DNA from: Hepsetus odoe
Taxonomy: Eukaryota; Chordata; Actinopteri; Characiformes; Hepsetidae
Assembly: GCA_017165825.1 (NCBI GenBank)
Contig: CM029367.1
Span: forward strand, 30,635,814 to 30,699,813
Length of the DNA: 64,000 nucleotides
Reading direction: 5' to 3'
Under the pieces are notes generated by a model, which had not been told where the DNA came from, did not search any database, and saw only the letters and a list, made by a program, of their open reading frames with translations. Position numbers and translations under genes: made by a program. Of the stretch, positions 18,301 to 30,200 are shown one piece after another. Position 1 is the stretch's first letter. Each line of letters starts with the position of its first letter.

Positions 18301-19320
18301 TGAATGAGGGACAACCGTTTCAGCATTACTGTCTTCCAGTGAGAGAATTTATCTGTAGTGGGTTTTTTTTACAGCGTTATATTGTTATATTGCTGTGGTC
18401 CAAAAACCACACATCTCCAAAATGGCAACTTTACAGGAGAAGCGACAAATATTCTTAACATCCTTGCATTTCTATTTGTCCATTCATCCTTAAATGTCCA
18501 CACAATGGAAGGGGGAGTTACTCTCTTCAAATGATCAGATGAAAAGCTAATTTTTTTTTTTTTTTTACATATTTGCACAGCAATATGAACTTTAGTTTAG
18601 TTAGTTAGTTTAGAAGATGAAGAGACTCATAAGACATTCTTTTCATTATTTTCCCTTACATGGTTATAAATGGTCTGATTATTCATCAGTTGCTTCAAGA
18701 AATACAGCTTCTCTGCACAAAATCACTAAGTAACATAATAATTGATATTAAATAATAATTATTCACTGTTTTTGCATTGAATTTATTTGGCTGTATTGTT
18801 ATTTTGTGTATTCATGTGTGTGGCCCAACCATCTTCAATTTTGGATCAAAAGTGTTGAGTCGTAACATTGATGATTATATGAACGGCAAACTAGACACGT
18901 GCTTTCTTCTCTTAATTTTAAAAACATTAAAAAGGATGTTCCACCAGTAAACACCACTGACATGATTGTCCCCTTACCATAATTGTAGTTTATTGGTCAA
19001 GATATAATCCGTGTCTGAAGTTTGCTTCTTTTTTTTTTTAATGCCAAAGCTAGTATAGCCAAGTGGCCTAAAATAGCTAAGTAATTGGACTTCTGTTATA
19101 TTGGCTTTGTAGCTATTGTAGCTATTTACTGACTGATAGACTACATTTAGGAAAGTCACACGAGTGCATTCAGTGTCATCCAGTAAAAAAAGCCCCCTCA
19201 GATTTAGTCTTACACTTAGAGTTGTGCTTGAAATGAGTGTGAATCCCTTTATATTACTTGTACTTTTTCATGATTATTGAACTTTTTAAATTAGATGAAG
19301 AGAACCCAGTTAAACAAATA
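15301..19320. other. Interval upstream of hmgb2, no coding gene found
   Basis: Mostly AT-rich single-copy-looking sequence. SAP30, which lies here in mammals, was looked for by its conserved segments and not seen. Two exon-like segments on the + strand (donor after 15373; 16367-16421 flanked by cctccag and gtaaat) could belong to a divergent non-coding transcript. Confidence 0.45.
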
Positions 19321-19579
19321 AGAGAAAACATACTCGACATGGCCATTTATTATTCAGAGGAAATAATCCAGTATTGTTTCTTTCGATTGGACCATCCTTT
19401 GCAGCAATAAATGCAGCTAACAGTTTCAATAACTGTTTATCAGTTCAAGGTATCGACCTGAAACACTTATTGCTCTTACAGGATGACTTCACCTCTGGGA
19501 TTTTGGGTGGTTTCCTTACAAGAGTTGCTCACTTCAGGTTGTTCCACAGCATTTTTATGGGGCTACTGGCAGGACTTGC

Positions 19580-19780
19580 TTGGGTGGTGGTGGTCTAATG
19601 GTTGGATACTCGCCTATGAACCAAGAGGTTGCAGATTCTAATCCCACCTCCAATATACCACCATTGGGTTCCTGAGCAAAACCCTTAACTCAAAACTGCT
19701 CCGGGGGACTGATTACTGTAATCAGGAAATGGAAGTCACTCTGGATAAGATCGTCTGCTAAATGCTGTAAATGTAAATGT
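19580..19780 (+). mobile_element. tRNA-derived SINE, family B
   Basis: Head ggtggtctaatggttggata, degenerate box B, then ctgagcaaaaccctt, and a tail with ctggataagatcgtctgc followed by taaatgctgtaaatg. The tail is the one commonly shared by fish SINEs with L2-type LINEs. Confidence 0.75.
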
Positions 19781-20457
19781 ATTTGACTTGGCCCTTCCTG
19801 CACAACTTCTATTCAATTAACTGAATCTCTGGGGAAAATAGATAGGAAGTAGAACTTAACAAGATGTCCGGAAATTTTCTTTTAGTATTCATTGGTATGG
19901 TTTACTGGTATGATTCACTGGTCTTGGCCCAGATGCAGCAAAGCTTGCCAAAACCATTATACTACCACCACCATGTTTCACAGATGGAATAAATTTCTCC
20001 TACACACAATGCTTAAATCTGGTTCAATTCTCCATAAAACCAACATCATGCTGGCTTGTCCATGTGATCCTTAGGAAACCGTAGCAAAGCAATGGTTTTT
20101 TTTTTGGATAGCAGTGGTTCTCCTGATGGTGGATTCATGAACATTAACTGTAGCCAATGTTGGTGATGTCTTTAGTTGTTTCGAAGTTCCCGTTGGTTAA
20201 TTTGTAACCTCATGGAGTAGTACTCGCCTTGCTTTTACAAAGATCTTTGTTGGTCAGCCACTCCTAGGGAGAGTAATAATTTCCTCTGTTTGGCACAGTC
20301 TGTCTTTCTGTGGAGTGGTTGTGTCTACACACTTATGGATGTGTGAAGCCTGAAGGTCACTAAAGTATGTTGACTCCACCAAGTGCGTTGACTCTGGAAG
20401 ATCCCTCTTCTTTAATAAAACAGGGTGCCACTCACACCTGATTCTCTTGTCAGTGAT

Positions 20458-20680
20458 GGGCAGCAGTGGCCTAGTGGTTAAGGAGTTGGCCCCAGGATCA
20501 GAAGGATCAGAAGAATCCCAGTTCCGTAGGTTGCCCTGAGGTACCCTTGAGCAAGGTACCGTCCCCGTCACTGCTCTCTGGGCGCTCTGAATAGCTGTCC
20601 CCTGCTGCGTGCGGGTGGGTGAAATGCAGACGTGCAGTTCACTGTGTGTTTCACAATGACACGAACAGGGTCATTTCTCA
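20458..20680 (+). mobile_element. tRNA-derived SINE, family A
   Basis: Full head (ggcagcagtggcctagtggt) and body, with a small internal rearrangement around box B, inserted in the older DNA transposon. Confidence 0.75.
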
Positions 20681-20968
20681 CTGATTGAAACATGACTTTG
20701 ACTACTGAACTGACTACTAATCCAAGAGTTTCAAATACTTTTGCCCCTGACAGATATGTGAAACATAACCATTTCTGTCAGCAAGTAAATGAAAGTTAAA
20801 TATCTCATTCGTTTAACTTTATCAGCTTTTTAGGATTTAGGTGTGAAATGTTTTATTCATGCAGGAACACAAACAATTCTAATTTCTGGCAAATTTTCAA
20901 GCATCACTCTAATGGCTTTAGAAATGTATTTTACTTTTATCATTACTAGTAGCTGGATAGCTAGAGTT

Positions 20969-21185
20969 CCCAGTTACATTTACATTTACGGCATTTAGCA
21001 GACGCGCTTATCCAGAGCGACTTCCGTGTCCTAATTACAGGGACAGTCCCCCCTGGGGACACTCAGGGTTAAGGGTCTTGCGTGGTAGTGCTGGAGGGAT
21101 TTGAACCTGGGACCTCTTGATCCAGAGGTCCGTAGGCAAGTACCCTACCACTAGACCACCATCACCACCCACCCAGTTACATTTA
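20969..21185 (-). mobile_element. tRNA-derived SINE, family B, with 14-bp target-site duplication
   Basis: The element spans about 20983-21171 on the minus strand and is flanked by identical CCCAGTTACATTTA copies at 20969-20982 and 21172-21185. Intact duplication indicates a fairly recent insertion. Confidence 0.85.
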
Positions 21186-21696
21186 TGGGTCTGTTTAATA
21201 CAGTTATGACAGCGGCCAGGCACGTGCTCCATACCTCCCTCATCACTCTTGAATTAAACGCTAGGTGGGAAGCTGTGCTACTCTCTCTGTTCATCTTATG
21301 AAACAAAAAATGCTGTATGTCCAGTCAAAAACAAGCTGTAAGTCCTAGCCCTCCAAATTTGCGAGATCTAGAACACTGAACCCTAAGCACAGCACCACCC
21401 TCCCTAAGTAAGTACACACTTTTCTTGCCCTGCTCTCTTGCTGGTTTGCTGCCAGGCCAGGCTTTGAATAGATTTTTATAAATGGCATTAATGATGATCT
21501 TTTTAGGCTCCACATGTTTGATCTGATTTTAGCACTGAACCCAAGAAGGCATGGGACTAAGCTTGGTCCTAGAGAACCGGCGGTTTTGTTCACATCCTAA
21601 TCCCATACACCTGGCTCTAATAATCAGAAGTTCAGATTTGTTACATTAGGGTTTGAACTGAACATCCTGTGGCAAATGGAGCAGGATCGGACATGA

Positions 21697-21702
21697 TTTA
21701 TT
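21697..21702 (-). terminator. scrg1: Probable scrg1 poly(A) signal
   Basis: AATAAA on the minus strand about 180 nt after the scrg1 stop. Confidence 0.5.
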
Positions 21703-21880
21703 ATAAAACATTGCAGTCATTGGAGGGTTACAGTTCAACCAAACCATAAGTTCAAATGCAAAGGTGGACATTTGTAACCCAAATGTGTTTTTACTGTGAA
21801 GCTGTAAGTAATGTGGGATGTTGATCTTTTGTGGATGATATTCTGCTGGACGTTTTCTCGGTAAGAAACATTGGCTTCCC

Positions 21881-21947
21881 TCAAAGCACAGCCTCAGACA
21901 TTTTGCAGGGGATCACGAAGGAGATTTTAGGCCCAAAGAAGACATGC
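21881..21947 (-). CDS. scrg1: scrg1 exon 3 (C-terminus and stop)
   Basis: Preceded by ttgttccag on the minus strand. The first base completes Arg, then HVFFGPKISFVIPC, KMSEAVL and TGA. Too short for ORF calling; recognised by the conserved FFGPKISFVIPC. Confidence 0.9.
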
Positions 21948-24900
21948 CTGGAACAAAAAGCATTTTTAGCAGTTCTTTTTAATATTGCCAGTTTATCAGT
22001 GTACAAAAATAGAATTAGATTTTACCAGAGCCCAAACTTTTGTATTACAAGAGTGAAATGTGTGTATGTGTGTGTGGTGAGCCGTGGATCAAAATCATGG
22101 GTTAAATAAAAATGTATATATATACAGTACTGTGCAAAAATTTTAGGCAGGTTTGAAAAATTGCAGTAAACAAAGAATGCTTTCAGAAATATAAATAAGG
22201 ATTGTTTATTTTTAGCAATTTACAAAATGCAAAGTGAGCGAACAAAAGAAAAATCTGAATCAGATCAATATTTGGTGTTACTACCTTTTGCCTTCAAACC
22301 AGCATCAGTTCTTCTAGGTACACTTGCACACGGTGGGGGATTCTGTAGGATTATAGTCGGTGTCTGATCAACCAGTTTTACCAAACAGGTACTGATGATC
22401 ATCAATGTCACACGGAGGAGAAACACAGTCATGTCTGGAACGACCGACCAGCCGAGTTCCTTCAAAAACTGTGTGCAAGTGTACCTAGAAGAACTGATGC
22501 TGTTTTGAAGGTAAAGGGTGGTCACACCAGATATTGATTAGATTTAATTTCTCTTTTGTTCATTCTCTGCATTTTGTTGATTGATGAAAATAAATGATTA
22601 ACACTTCCATTTCTGAAAGCGTTCTTTGTTTACAGCATTTTTCCACACCTGCCTAAAACTTTTGCACAGGACTGTACATTTTTGTGTGTGTCTGTGAAAC
22701 TTATCTGTTTATTAAATATCTGTTTATTAAAATATATTTGAACTAATTCTATATTTAGTTACTGAAACACATCAAGGGGCAGCAGTGGCCTAGTGGTGTT
22801 TATGGACTAGGATCAGAAGGTCGTGGGTTCGAATCCCAGTCCAGTAGGTTGCCCTGAGGTACCCTTGAGCAAGGTGTCGTCCCCATCACTGCTCCATGGG
22901 TGCTCTCAATAGCACCCCCCTGCTGCATGTGTGTTTGTGTGTATGGGTTAAATACAGAGGTGTAATTTCGTTGTATTTCACTGTGTGTTGTGCTGTTTAC
23001 TCACAATCACAAGAAAAGTCACTTTTGCTTTTTTTTTACTTTCATCAAGTACAGTTTTCAACCGAACATGCAATGATTTAAGTTTTATAATGAACGATAT
23101 GTTTGCTCTATTATTGATAAGGGGTTTGTACAAAATTCAGCATCCACTCAGCAGAAAATGCTGAATTTGACCAAAAGGGCGAAAATTTTCTGAACATTTT
23201 TTCCTCAGTAAAAGGAATAATTAACCTCCAAAAAGAAGAAAAACATTTTTAAAAATGAAACAAACTGCCCCAAAATATTCACCTTACAAAGAAAATAACT
23301 TCAAGATACATCAGGAAGAAAATTTCCTCACTTTAGAGACTAATGCAGCGGTATTAGACAAGTGGGCCTGTTTCTGGTTAAAGCAGATTGCATGTGTGAC
23401 TGTTTAAACCATTACTAAAATGGAAAACTGTTTGCTTGCATATCATGGGCTAATATATTTACTATATGTTTGTCATTATCAATGCTGTTTTTAAACCAAT
23501 TTGATCATTTCTGGAGGATTTGTTTTGATGTAATAGCCCAAATTTTCATTGCCAAGTTGCTTGTAGCTGGAAAAAAACACGTTTTTGAAATGAATTCTCA
23601 TTAATTCATTTGTGCCACAGGGGTGTTTCTTTCAAATATCACCTTTCAAAATGAAAATCTGTTTTTACATGACCCTCAGAATGAGCATGCCTATTTAAAA
23701 TTAATATAATGACTTTGTTGCTACCCTAGCTTTTAGGGTGGTTCATTAGCAGCTTTTGGATCTCCATTTAAGGTTACCTGCTTCCTTGAAGCACGAACTA
23801 CGCAAAAGCTACTGATTTTAGTTTAGTATTTTAAGAACTTTTGTTGTCTGCTGTATTCATAGAAAGTGTTAATGTTTGAACATCAGCTGTTGCGAAGTCG
23901 ACCACTAGGAGTTATTAAGGTTGTCCAACAGGAAACGACTGCCCAAAAAGGCCAGTGAGTCACAGGGTCAGGCCGACCCCTGCTGCCCACGTGCCCGCAT
24001 TAATAGAAGCCTCATTACGGCTACAATGCAGTCTGTGTTTAGAAGCAGCTCAAAGCTGGATCCCTCACTCTGCACTCCATTTAGTGCCGACAGGCCACCA
24101 ACTGGTGGAACATGCTGGCGTAATTATACTTTTACTTCATTATTGTCAAAAATCAAGGAAGAGTTAGAATAATTGCATTCTTGTCCTTTTCTCAAAGACG
24201 TTTCTGAGATAAAAACCTACTTTTTATTCCTGACTTTGTCAATTAGACCTTTAAGTGATACCGTAAATGCAAACTAGTTTTTACTGCAAACTAGAACTGG
24301 TTTTAACTAGATATATTTCTGCAGAAATCAAAACTGCATATTAATTACTGCACCACAGATTCTCCAAAAAAGTTAAAACCCATCTAAACCCATTAAAAAG
24401 ACACATCTCGTTTGTTAATATTTACATTTACATTTACGGCATTTATCTTATCCAGATCAACTTCCATGTCCTAATTACAGGGACAGTCCCCCCGGAGCAA
24501 TTCAGGGTTAAGGGTCTTGCTCAGGGACCCAGTGGTGGTAGAGATGGGATTCGAACCTGGGACCCCTTGAGCCACAATTGAACCTCTGCATTTAACCCAT
24601 GCAAACACCATGCAGCAGTGGTTAATTAATTAATTAATGCGAGCAGTGACTAGGACGGTACCTTGCTAAAGGGTACCTCAGGGCAATCTACTGGTGAGGG
24701 AATCGAACCCACAATGTGGGGGCAACTCCCTAACCACTAGACCACCGCTGCCCAATATATAATTTGTTAGAAATGTAATGTTTCAGAATCAACACTTATT
24801 TATTTTACTCGTTTATGGTTACTTGTTTCATTTTTGAAAGTAAGATTTTGACCCTGCACCCACACTGTCACTACAGTTTCTCTAATCACCCCTGCTGACC

Positions 24901-26290
24901 ACCACATCTTTACCAAATGCCCCATCTACTGGTTAAAAGGAACAATTACCTGGGGCAACAGAGCAGCTCGCTGAAATTGCAGTAGCAGACCACGTCACAG
25001 CTGCTGCCCTCCCAGTAATGATTCTGCAGGGAGTCAATAGGCCTCATCATCTCAAGTCCACTGGGAACGTTATGACAGTTTCTGTCATTAAGAACCTTCT
25101 TGTAGCATGACCAGCGGGTCGAGGGAACGGCATCTCCCACATGAATATCAAGCAGGAGGACGACCACAAGAAGTAACACTTTCATTATATGATCCTGAAG
25201 GTTTCAAATAAAGAAAATCAGTGTTATATTTCTGGATATAAAACACGTGTAAAGGTTAAACAAATATAAAACATAGTTTAATATAATAAATAAAACTCAT
25301 TCATAGAAAAACTTTTTTAATATAGTTTAAGCGTAACCAGGGGCAGCGGTGGCCTAGTGGTTAAGAATCCCTTACCAGCAGGTTGAGGTACCCTTGAGCA
25401 AGGTACCATGCCTGTCATTGCTCCCCAGGCACTTTCAATAGCTTCCCGCTGCCGCACGAGTTGGTGTGTATGGGTTAAATGCAGGGGTGTATTTTCATTG
25501 TGGTTCACTGTGTGCTGTGCCGTGTTTCACAATGACAAGGATAGTCACTTTCACTTTCAGGTTACAGTATAAATACTGCAAAAATCTGGAGCCGACCCTC
25601 CTTCATAGTTTGCTTCCAATTATCCAGAATGTCTTGCATTTAAATGTACTGCTGAGAAATAGTTCTCCAGGCTTCGGGAGCTTTTTGCTCTCGGTTTCAG
25701 TGCAGTTTCATCTCCTGAGAGTGTGTAACGGAAGCTTACGTCCAGTGAAGGTTTTTGAAAACGTCCTTCAAGAAGCCTGGAGAACTATTCCTGAGATGAC
25801 TTAAGCAAATGACAGGAAAGCTGGTCTAAGAGAGTTGACGTTCTAAAGCCGGTTAGATTCACTGTACCGATTGTCTCATTTTCCCTTCAAAATATAAAGA
25901 AATGAGTAAAAAGTCATTCAGATTGGGTTTGATGTGAAATGGTTCAGTGAACAGAAAATTTGCAAACTTGGTTGAAGGAAAAACTGTGATATAATGCACA
26001 TCACGACATTTGCATCACTGCTTGACTGCTATTCTGATTTTAAACGAACAACCCGATCGAGGTTAGCTAGTGTTAATGATTAAATAACCATAGCCTGCGT
26101 GAAGTGATAGAACCCATTATTGCACAAGCATAATACAATGGAATCCTGATCATTTATGTTGCTCCTGCTCAGTGAGACCGCATCTGATATTTTCTCATGC
26201 AAAGTCCAGAAAGGGCTTACCTGTGTGTATGGGTGTGTGTTCTCTTGCGTGGGGCTTGTGGGCGAATATCTCAGCTCTGCTCATCTGAGT
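21881..26290 (-). CDS. scrg1: Scrapie-responsive protein 1, complete coding sequence (100 aa)
   Basis: Small secreted cysteine-rich protein, in mammals expressed in brain and cartilage/mesenchymal cells. CDS on the minus strand: 25185-24950 joined to 21947-21881; a non-coding first exon lies about 26290-26221. The hydrophobic N-terminus (MKVLLLVVVLLLDIHVGDA) is a signal peptide. The mature part has eight cysteines (27, 37, 63, 67, 69, 76, 77, 93) in the family pattern SCYKK, NCHN, SCDVVCYCNFSELLCC, then FFGPKISFVIPC. Human SCRG1 is 98 aa. The C-terminus KMSEAVL is longer than the mammalian ending. The position between hmgb2 and hand2 and the orientation match mammals. Confidence 0.92.
22125..22674. 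mobile_element. Palindromic MITE of Tc1/mariner type (550 bp) in scrg1 intron 2
   Basis: The left end CAGTACTGTGCAAAAA and the inverted right end CAGTCCTGTGCAAAAG, each followed by TTTTAGGCAGG-like sequence, are flanked by TA. The inverted match continues inward past CTTTCAGAAAT to a pair around 22299-22333 and 22470-22502 (CAGTTCTTCTAGGTACACTT and its complement), so most of the element folds back. No transposase. Confidence 0.8.
22777..23043 (+). mobile_element. tRNA-derived SINE, family A
   Basis: ggggcagcagtggcctagtg head, gggttcgaatcccag box B, family body and tail. Lies about 100 bp after the MITE in scrg1 intron 2. Confidence 0.8.
24419..24752 (-). mobile_element. Two abutting SINEs: family B (24419-24572) and family A (24580-24752), both reverse
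   Basis: The family B tail and body (tttacatttacggcattt to gattcgaacctgggacc) passes directly into a reverse family A copy (ctctgcatttaacccatg to accactagaccaccgctgcc). Family A is interrupted by an aattaattaattaat insertion. The junction lies inside the family B head, suggesting insertion or recombination. Confidence 0.75.
24950..25194 (-). CDS. scrg1: scrg1 exon 2 (start codon, signal peptide, most of mature protein)
   Basis: The acceptor ccttcag precedes 25194 and ATG is at 25185-25183. The exon ends at 24950 before gtaatt. Reading through the donor gives an immediate stop, so the exon at 21947 is needed to finish the family signature. Confidence 0.93.
25340..25560 (+). mobile_element. 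tRNA-derived SINE, family A, internal deletion
   Basis: Head ggggcagcggtggcctagtg joins directly to the post-box-B part, so box B is missing. Tail tcactttcactttc. In the scrg1 leader intron. Confidence 0.75.
25658..25789. mobile_element. Fold-back transposon fragment
   Basis: Perfect 18-bp inverted repeat AATAGTTCTCCAGGCTTC at 25658-25675 and its complement at 25772-25789, with weaker pairing beyond the arms. Likely part of an old MITE in the scrg1 leader intron. Confidence 0.4.
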
Positions 26291-26320
26291 TAAAGATTTA
26301 CACAGTGAGCTGCTTATAGT
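26221..26320 (-). promoter_or_regulatory. scrg1: scrg1 non-coding first exon and TATA-type promoter
   Basis: Minus strand: a consensus donor (cacacag then gtaagc) ends the leader exon at 26221. A TATAAG word at 26313-26318 suggests a start near 26290. The leader intron is about 1 kb. Confidence 0.6.
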
Positions 26321-26740
26321 ATCACTCCTCTCTGACAGCGACAGCTCTCACCCTCCCTCCGGCTGGTGAACAGACCACTGGACTGGGGCGGCACCGCCAG
26401 TTCTGACCGCATCTCACAGGGCTGGACAGTGCTAGCATTTATTCATGGGGTTTTTTTTTCTTTTTGAATTTGTTGCCAACAAAAAGTGAAAAGTCAATAT
26501 TTAGGCCTGCTGGAAAATCATGCTGTCACTAACAAATCAAAACTTTCACTTCTAAATTGTTCTTTTTTGCCGTTTGAATACGCAAGCTGCTTTTTGCAAT
26601 CTGAAGATTTCATGATGAACCCTCCAAATGTACATGGAATAAAATTTTAATGTGGAAGTTGAGAACCTTTTTATGATCTGTAGAGGCTGCATAAAGACAC
26701 CCATTAAGTCCCTGTTTGCTGCAGCAACAGCCTCTGCTCT

Positions 26741-26932
26741 GAAAGTGACTGTTCTTGTCATTGTGAAACACAGCACAGCACACAGTGATCCACAACAAAA
26801 ATACACCTCTGCATTTAACCCACACACACACACGTACACACATGCTCAAGGGTACTTCAGGGCAACCTATTGGTCTGGCATTTGAACCCATGACCTTCTG
26901 ATCCTGGGGCCAAATCCCTAACCACCCATCAA
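26741..26932 (-). mobile_element. tRNA-derived SINE, family A, reverse
   Basis: Minus-strand copy with gaaagtgact tail, cacagcacacagtg, agggtact and tttgaacccatgacc. Upstream of scrg1. Confidence 0.75.
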
Positions 26933-27002
26933 TCCCATTGCATGAGAGCAGGCACTGGTGGTGCATCATTAGTTCCAGATCACACGGGCCAGTTGGTCCT
27001 TT

Positions 27003-27240
27003 GGGGCAGCGGTGGCCTAGTGTTTAGGGACTAGGCCCCAGGATCAGAAGGTTGTGGGTTTGAATCTCAGATCAGTTGGTTTCCCTGAAGGACCCCCTGA
27101 GCAAGGTACAGCCCCCATCACTGCTAACTGGGTGCTGGATATGGCTGCCCGTGTGTGGGGGTGAAAAGCAGAGTTTGCATTTCGTTGTGGTTCACTGTGT
27201 GCTGTGTTTCACAATGACAGGTAGTCGCTTTCACTTTCAC
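27003..27240 (+). mobile_element. tRNA-derived SINE, family A
   Basis: Full-length copy from ggggcagcggtggcctagtg to gtcgctttcactttc. Only 70 bp from the reverse copy at 26741-26932, so the pair could form a hairpin. Confidence 0.8.
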
Positions 27241-30200
27241 ACCACTCCCAATTCATCTCAGAGGTATTAGACGGACCTCTCCAGATAATGAACTACTATT
27301 GCTCGGTTGCTCAAGGGAGAGCCATTCTAATCATAGTGGTTTCTTATGGATCTTCTTCAAGAAGTGTGTGTGCAGTTACATTAGCAGACTTCACTAATTA
27401 GGAGGGCTACATGGATACTGATACCTTGTACACGAGATTAGAGAAACCCCTTCCCTTCTTCGGAAAACAAAAAAACCTCTCTAATGACTCAAGACCAGAT
27501 CACGCACTTGTGAACGGCTGCCCTTGGCCAACTGTGCTGCCAGAAGGTGTGAGTGTAGAGTCCTGACACATTTCTAGAGGCCAGCAGAGGCAGGCAGCCA
27601 CATGTTATGCCAGATTTAGCTCATTAAAACAAACATTAGGTAGTGGCTTAAAACACCCCACTCACAGCGTGGAGATGTGCTGCAACTCAGGACCTGCTGC
27701 TCACTCGAGTCGGGAATGTTTGTCTAAGAAAGTTACTATAAACTTATTGCTCATAATACTCATATGCTGGCAAAGTATCTTATATGTCTTATGTGCAGTT
27801 GTAAAAAGATATTGCATACATTTGACTTATTTAATTAGTTTTAAATGAAGTGAACTTTTCCCATGATAACTCAAAATTTGTCAAATTGCCTACAAAAATA
27901 GGGTGAATAAACCTGGCAAATTCTAACTGCTGTACTTAAAGGCTTATATTCCACCAGTGTTTTTCAGCATTGGTCAGACTCACAGTTTTACAACCTAGAC
28001 TTAAGAGCTTCAACTAAAGTTAAAACTCCACCCGGGCCTGAGCAGATTACACAAATAAGATACTAAACACAGACATGCATGTAGTTTCAGACTAAGATGT
28101 GTTTTTTTGTAAGTATTTATTGAGGAGGTGGGTCTCCAGACATCAGCTCCCATGGTCACGGGACATTCACTCTGCAGTTTAGAAGCTTATATTCAGATGT
28201 TTCCCTAACGAACAATCACATCTCGCAGTGTAATCATTGTTTGCTGTTTTCATTTGGCTCTTAGATTCAGATCAACCTCAAGCCTAAATCTCCTAAATCA
28301 CTTTAGCCTTTTCAGCCATTGAAAGAAATGGTGTCAGTGCTGAACCAGGCCTGAGAAGCTGGAGAAACGGTGCTCGTGATCGACGAGCTTGTACCGAGGC
28401 CACTGCATTCAGAGTAAATGAGTGGAGTGCATTGAGTGAATAAGTTGCATTGAAATGCAGATTTGCCCCGCAGTAGCCTTTAGTCTGACTTGGACTCCAG
28501 CCTTGGGAAAGCACAAAGCAACACACATTACCAGCACACACACATATACACACACAGATGGGTATCAGTGTCGGCTCGGATCAGTTCACTGGTATGATGG
28601 CTGTTTTAAACAGATTCAGCACTGGGACACATTGTTCAATTATTTTAACTCCCCCACTGAATTCATCCTTCTGCGCTTTCAACAAAATTTCTCCACTTCT
28701 GCAAAGCTATGAGTCATTCCATAAGATAAGTTTAATGCCTTATATACCACTGGGGTCTTGGTTAAATCAGGGTGAATGAACTGGCCAAGATAATTGGCTT
28801 CATCTCGATTGATTGGCTTCATCTTCTAAAATGATGACTTTTTAATTGCAGAATGTAAAAATGAAGAATTAGGGAAACCCAAAATTTTAACACTCATTTG
28901 TTCAATATGATGAAATATCTCATCTACATAGCCGTACAGCATTACTCGTTTGTGTGCCACCTCTCGGACCATATGTATACTAAACCCTCATGCTACTGGT
29001 TTAAGGATCTCTTTAGTTCCAGCACACATAGTCGCATTCATTTACAGTACCAGCCAAAAATTTGGCACCACTGCTTTGATTCATACAAAGCCATTTCTGG
29101 TGCAAATCTAACAGCGTTAACATTTCAAATGAAAAACTTTTTTGCAGTTTAAACTTGGAGTGGGACAGACCCAGAATCAACAAAAAAAAAAAAAACCGCA
29201 GGTACAAAATAAAATGAATGTATTCGGGTTCTGTTACACTATAGCCTCATTTTTATAGCTTTTGCATTTCAAAGCTATAAAAATATTTTAAAAAGTATTT
29301 AGAATGATGAGAAGTGTTGATCAAATCCAACGTGTTTGACTCAAATTGTGATTTATCATTTAATATTGAATAAAAAACACTTGGATTTCATTCTGCACTG
29401 TGACGTTAATATAACGGCACGTGTTAATATGTTAAGTCTTTCAAAACATTTGGAGTGGTAGCATATTTCTTCTTGTTTATTTTAATATACTTTGGCATTA
29501 TATTGGAGCTACCTCTGCAGCGCCACCTGCTGGCAATGAAAAGCTGCTTTTCATGAATGTCAGATTTCAAACCGAGCAGTGCTTGAACTTACCAGTTTGA
29601 ACACTCCTATAAATAGCAGATTATGAACAGATTGTGGTATGTTACTCTTCCATGAATTAAAGTGGAGACTTTGTATGTTTTGATGTCTAGGAAGGATCAT
29701 TATGATCGTTTAATAAATACGATCAGAATAAACTACAAAAACTGGACCTCAGAATAATGTATGATATCGGTGTGGTTTTATTTACAAAAATAGTTTTATT
29801 TTATTTTTACACAACCATTTTCCAACCTCTTTTTGTCCCCTAGTGTTAGGCTGTTTTTGTACCAGTTTTTTTTACTGATATATGTCGATGATTGATATAT
29901 TTAAAAGATCTGATTGTTCTGATTGGCTGATCTTTCATTCAAAAAGCAGTTTTTACATTTACACATTTTATAATTGCGTAAAAGGCTAAATAACAGAATT
30001 GGGCAGATGTCTGCAATTTGTGATGTTTATATGGTTTTTATGACATCGGTTAGCCAACATGTGTTTATTTTATTTCCCTTTGGTGAAGCATCACTAAAAC
30101 TTCAGTTTAACTGTAGTGAGACTAACTGTTTTCTGGGAAATTATTTTTAAAAAGTTCTTTTGTAGCTTAAATTCCATTTCTGGATTATATGAACTGATGT

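Larger units (their letters stand above)
19321..20760 (+). mobile_element. Degraded non-autonomous DNA transposon with two nested SINEs
   Basis: Unique segments at about 19330-19579, 19781-20457 and 20681-20755 read like parts of one old element of the type widespread in fish, with actaccaccaccatgtttcac at 19961 and a terminal-like tttcaaatacttttgcccct near 20728. It is interrupted by a family B SINE and a family A SINE. Family and ends are not certain; no intact transposase frame. Confidence 0.4.
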
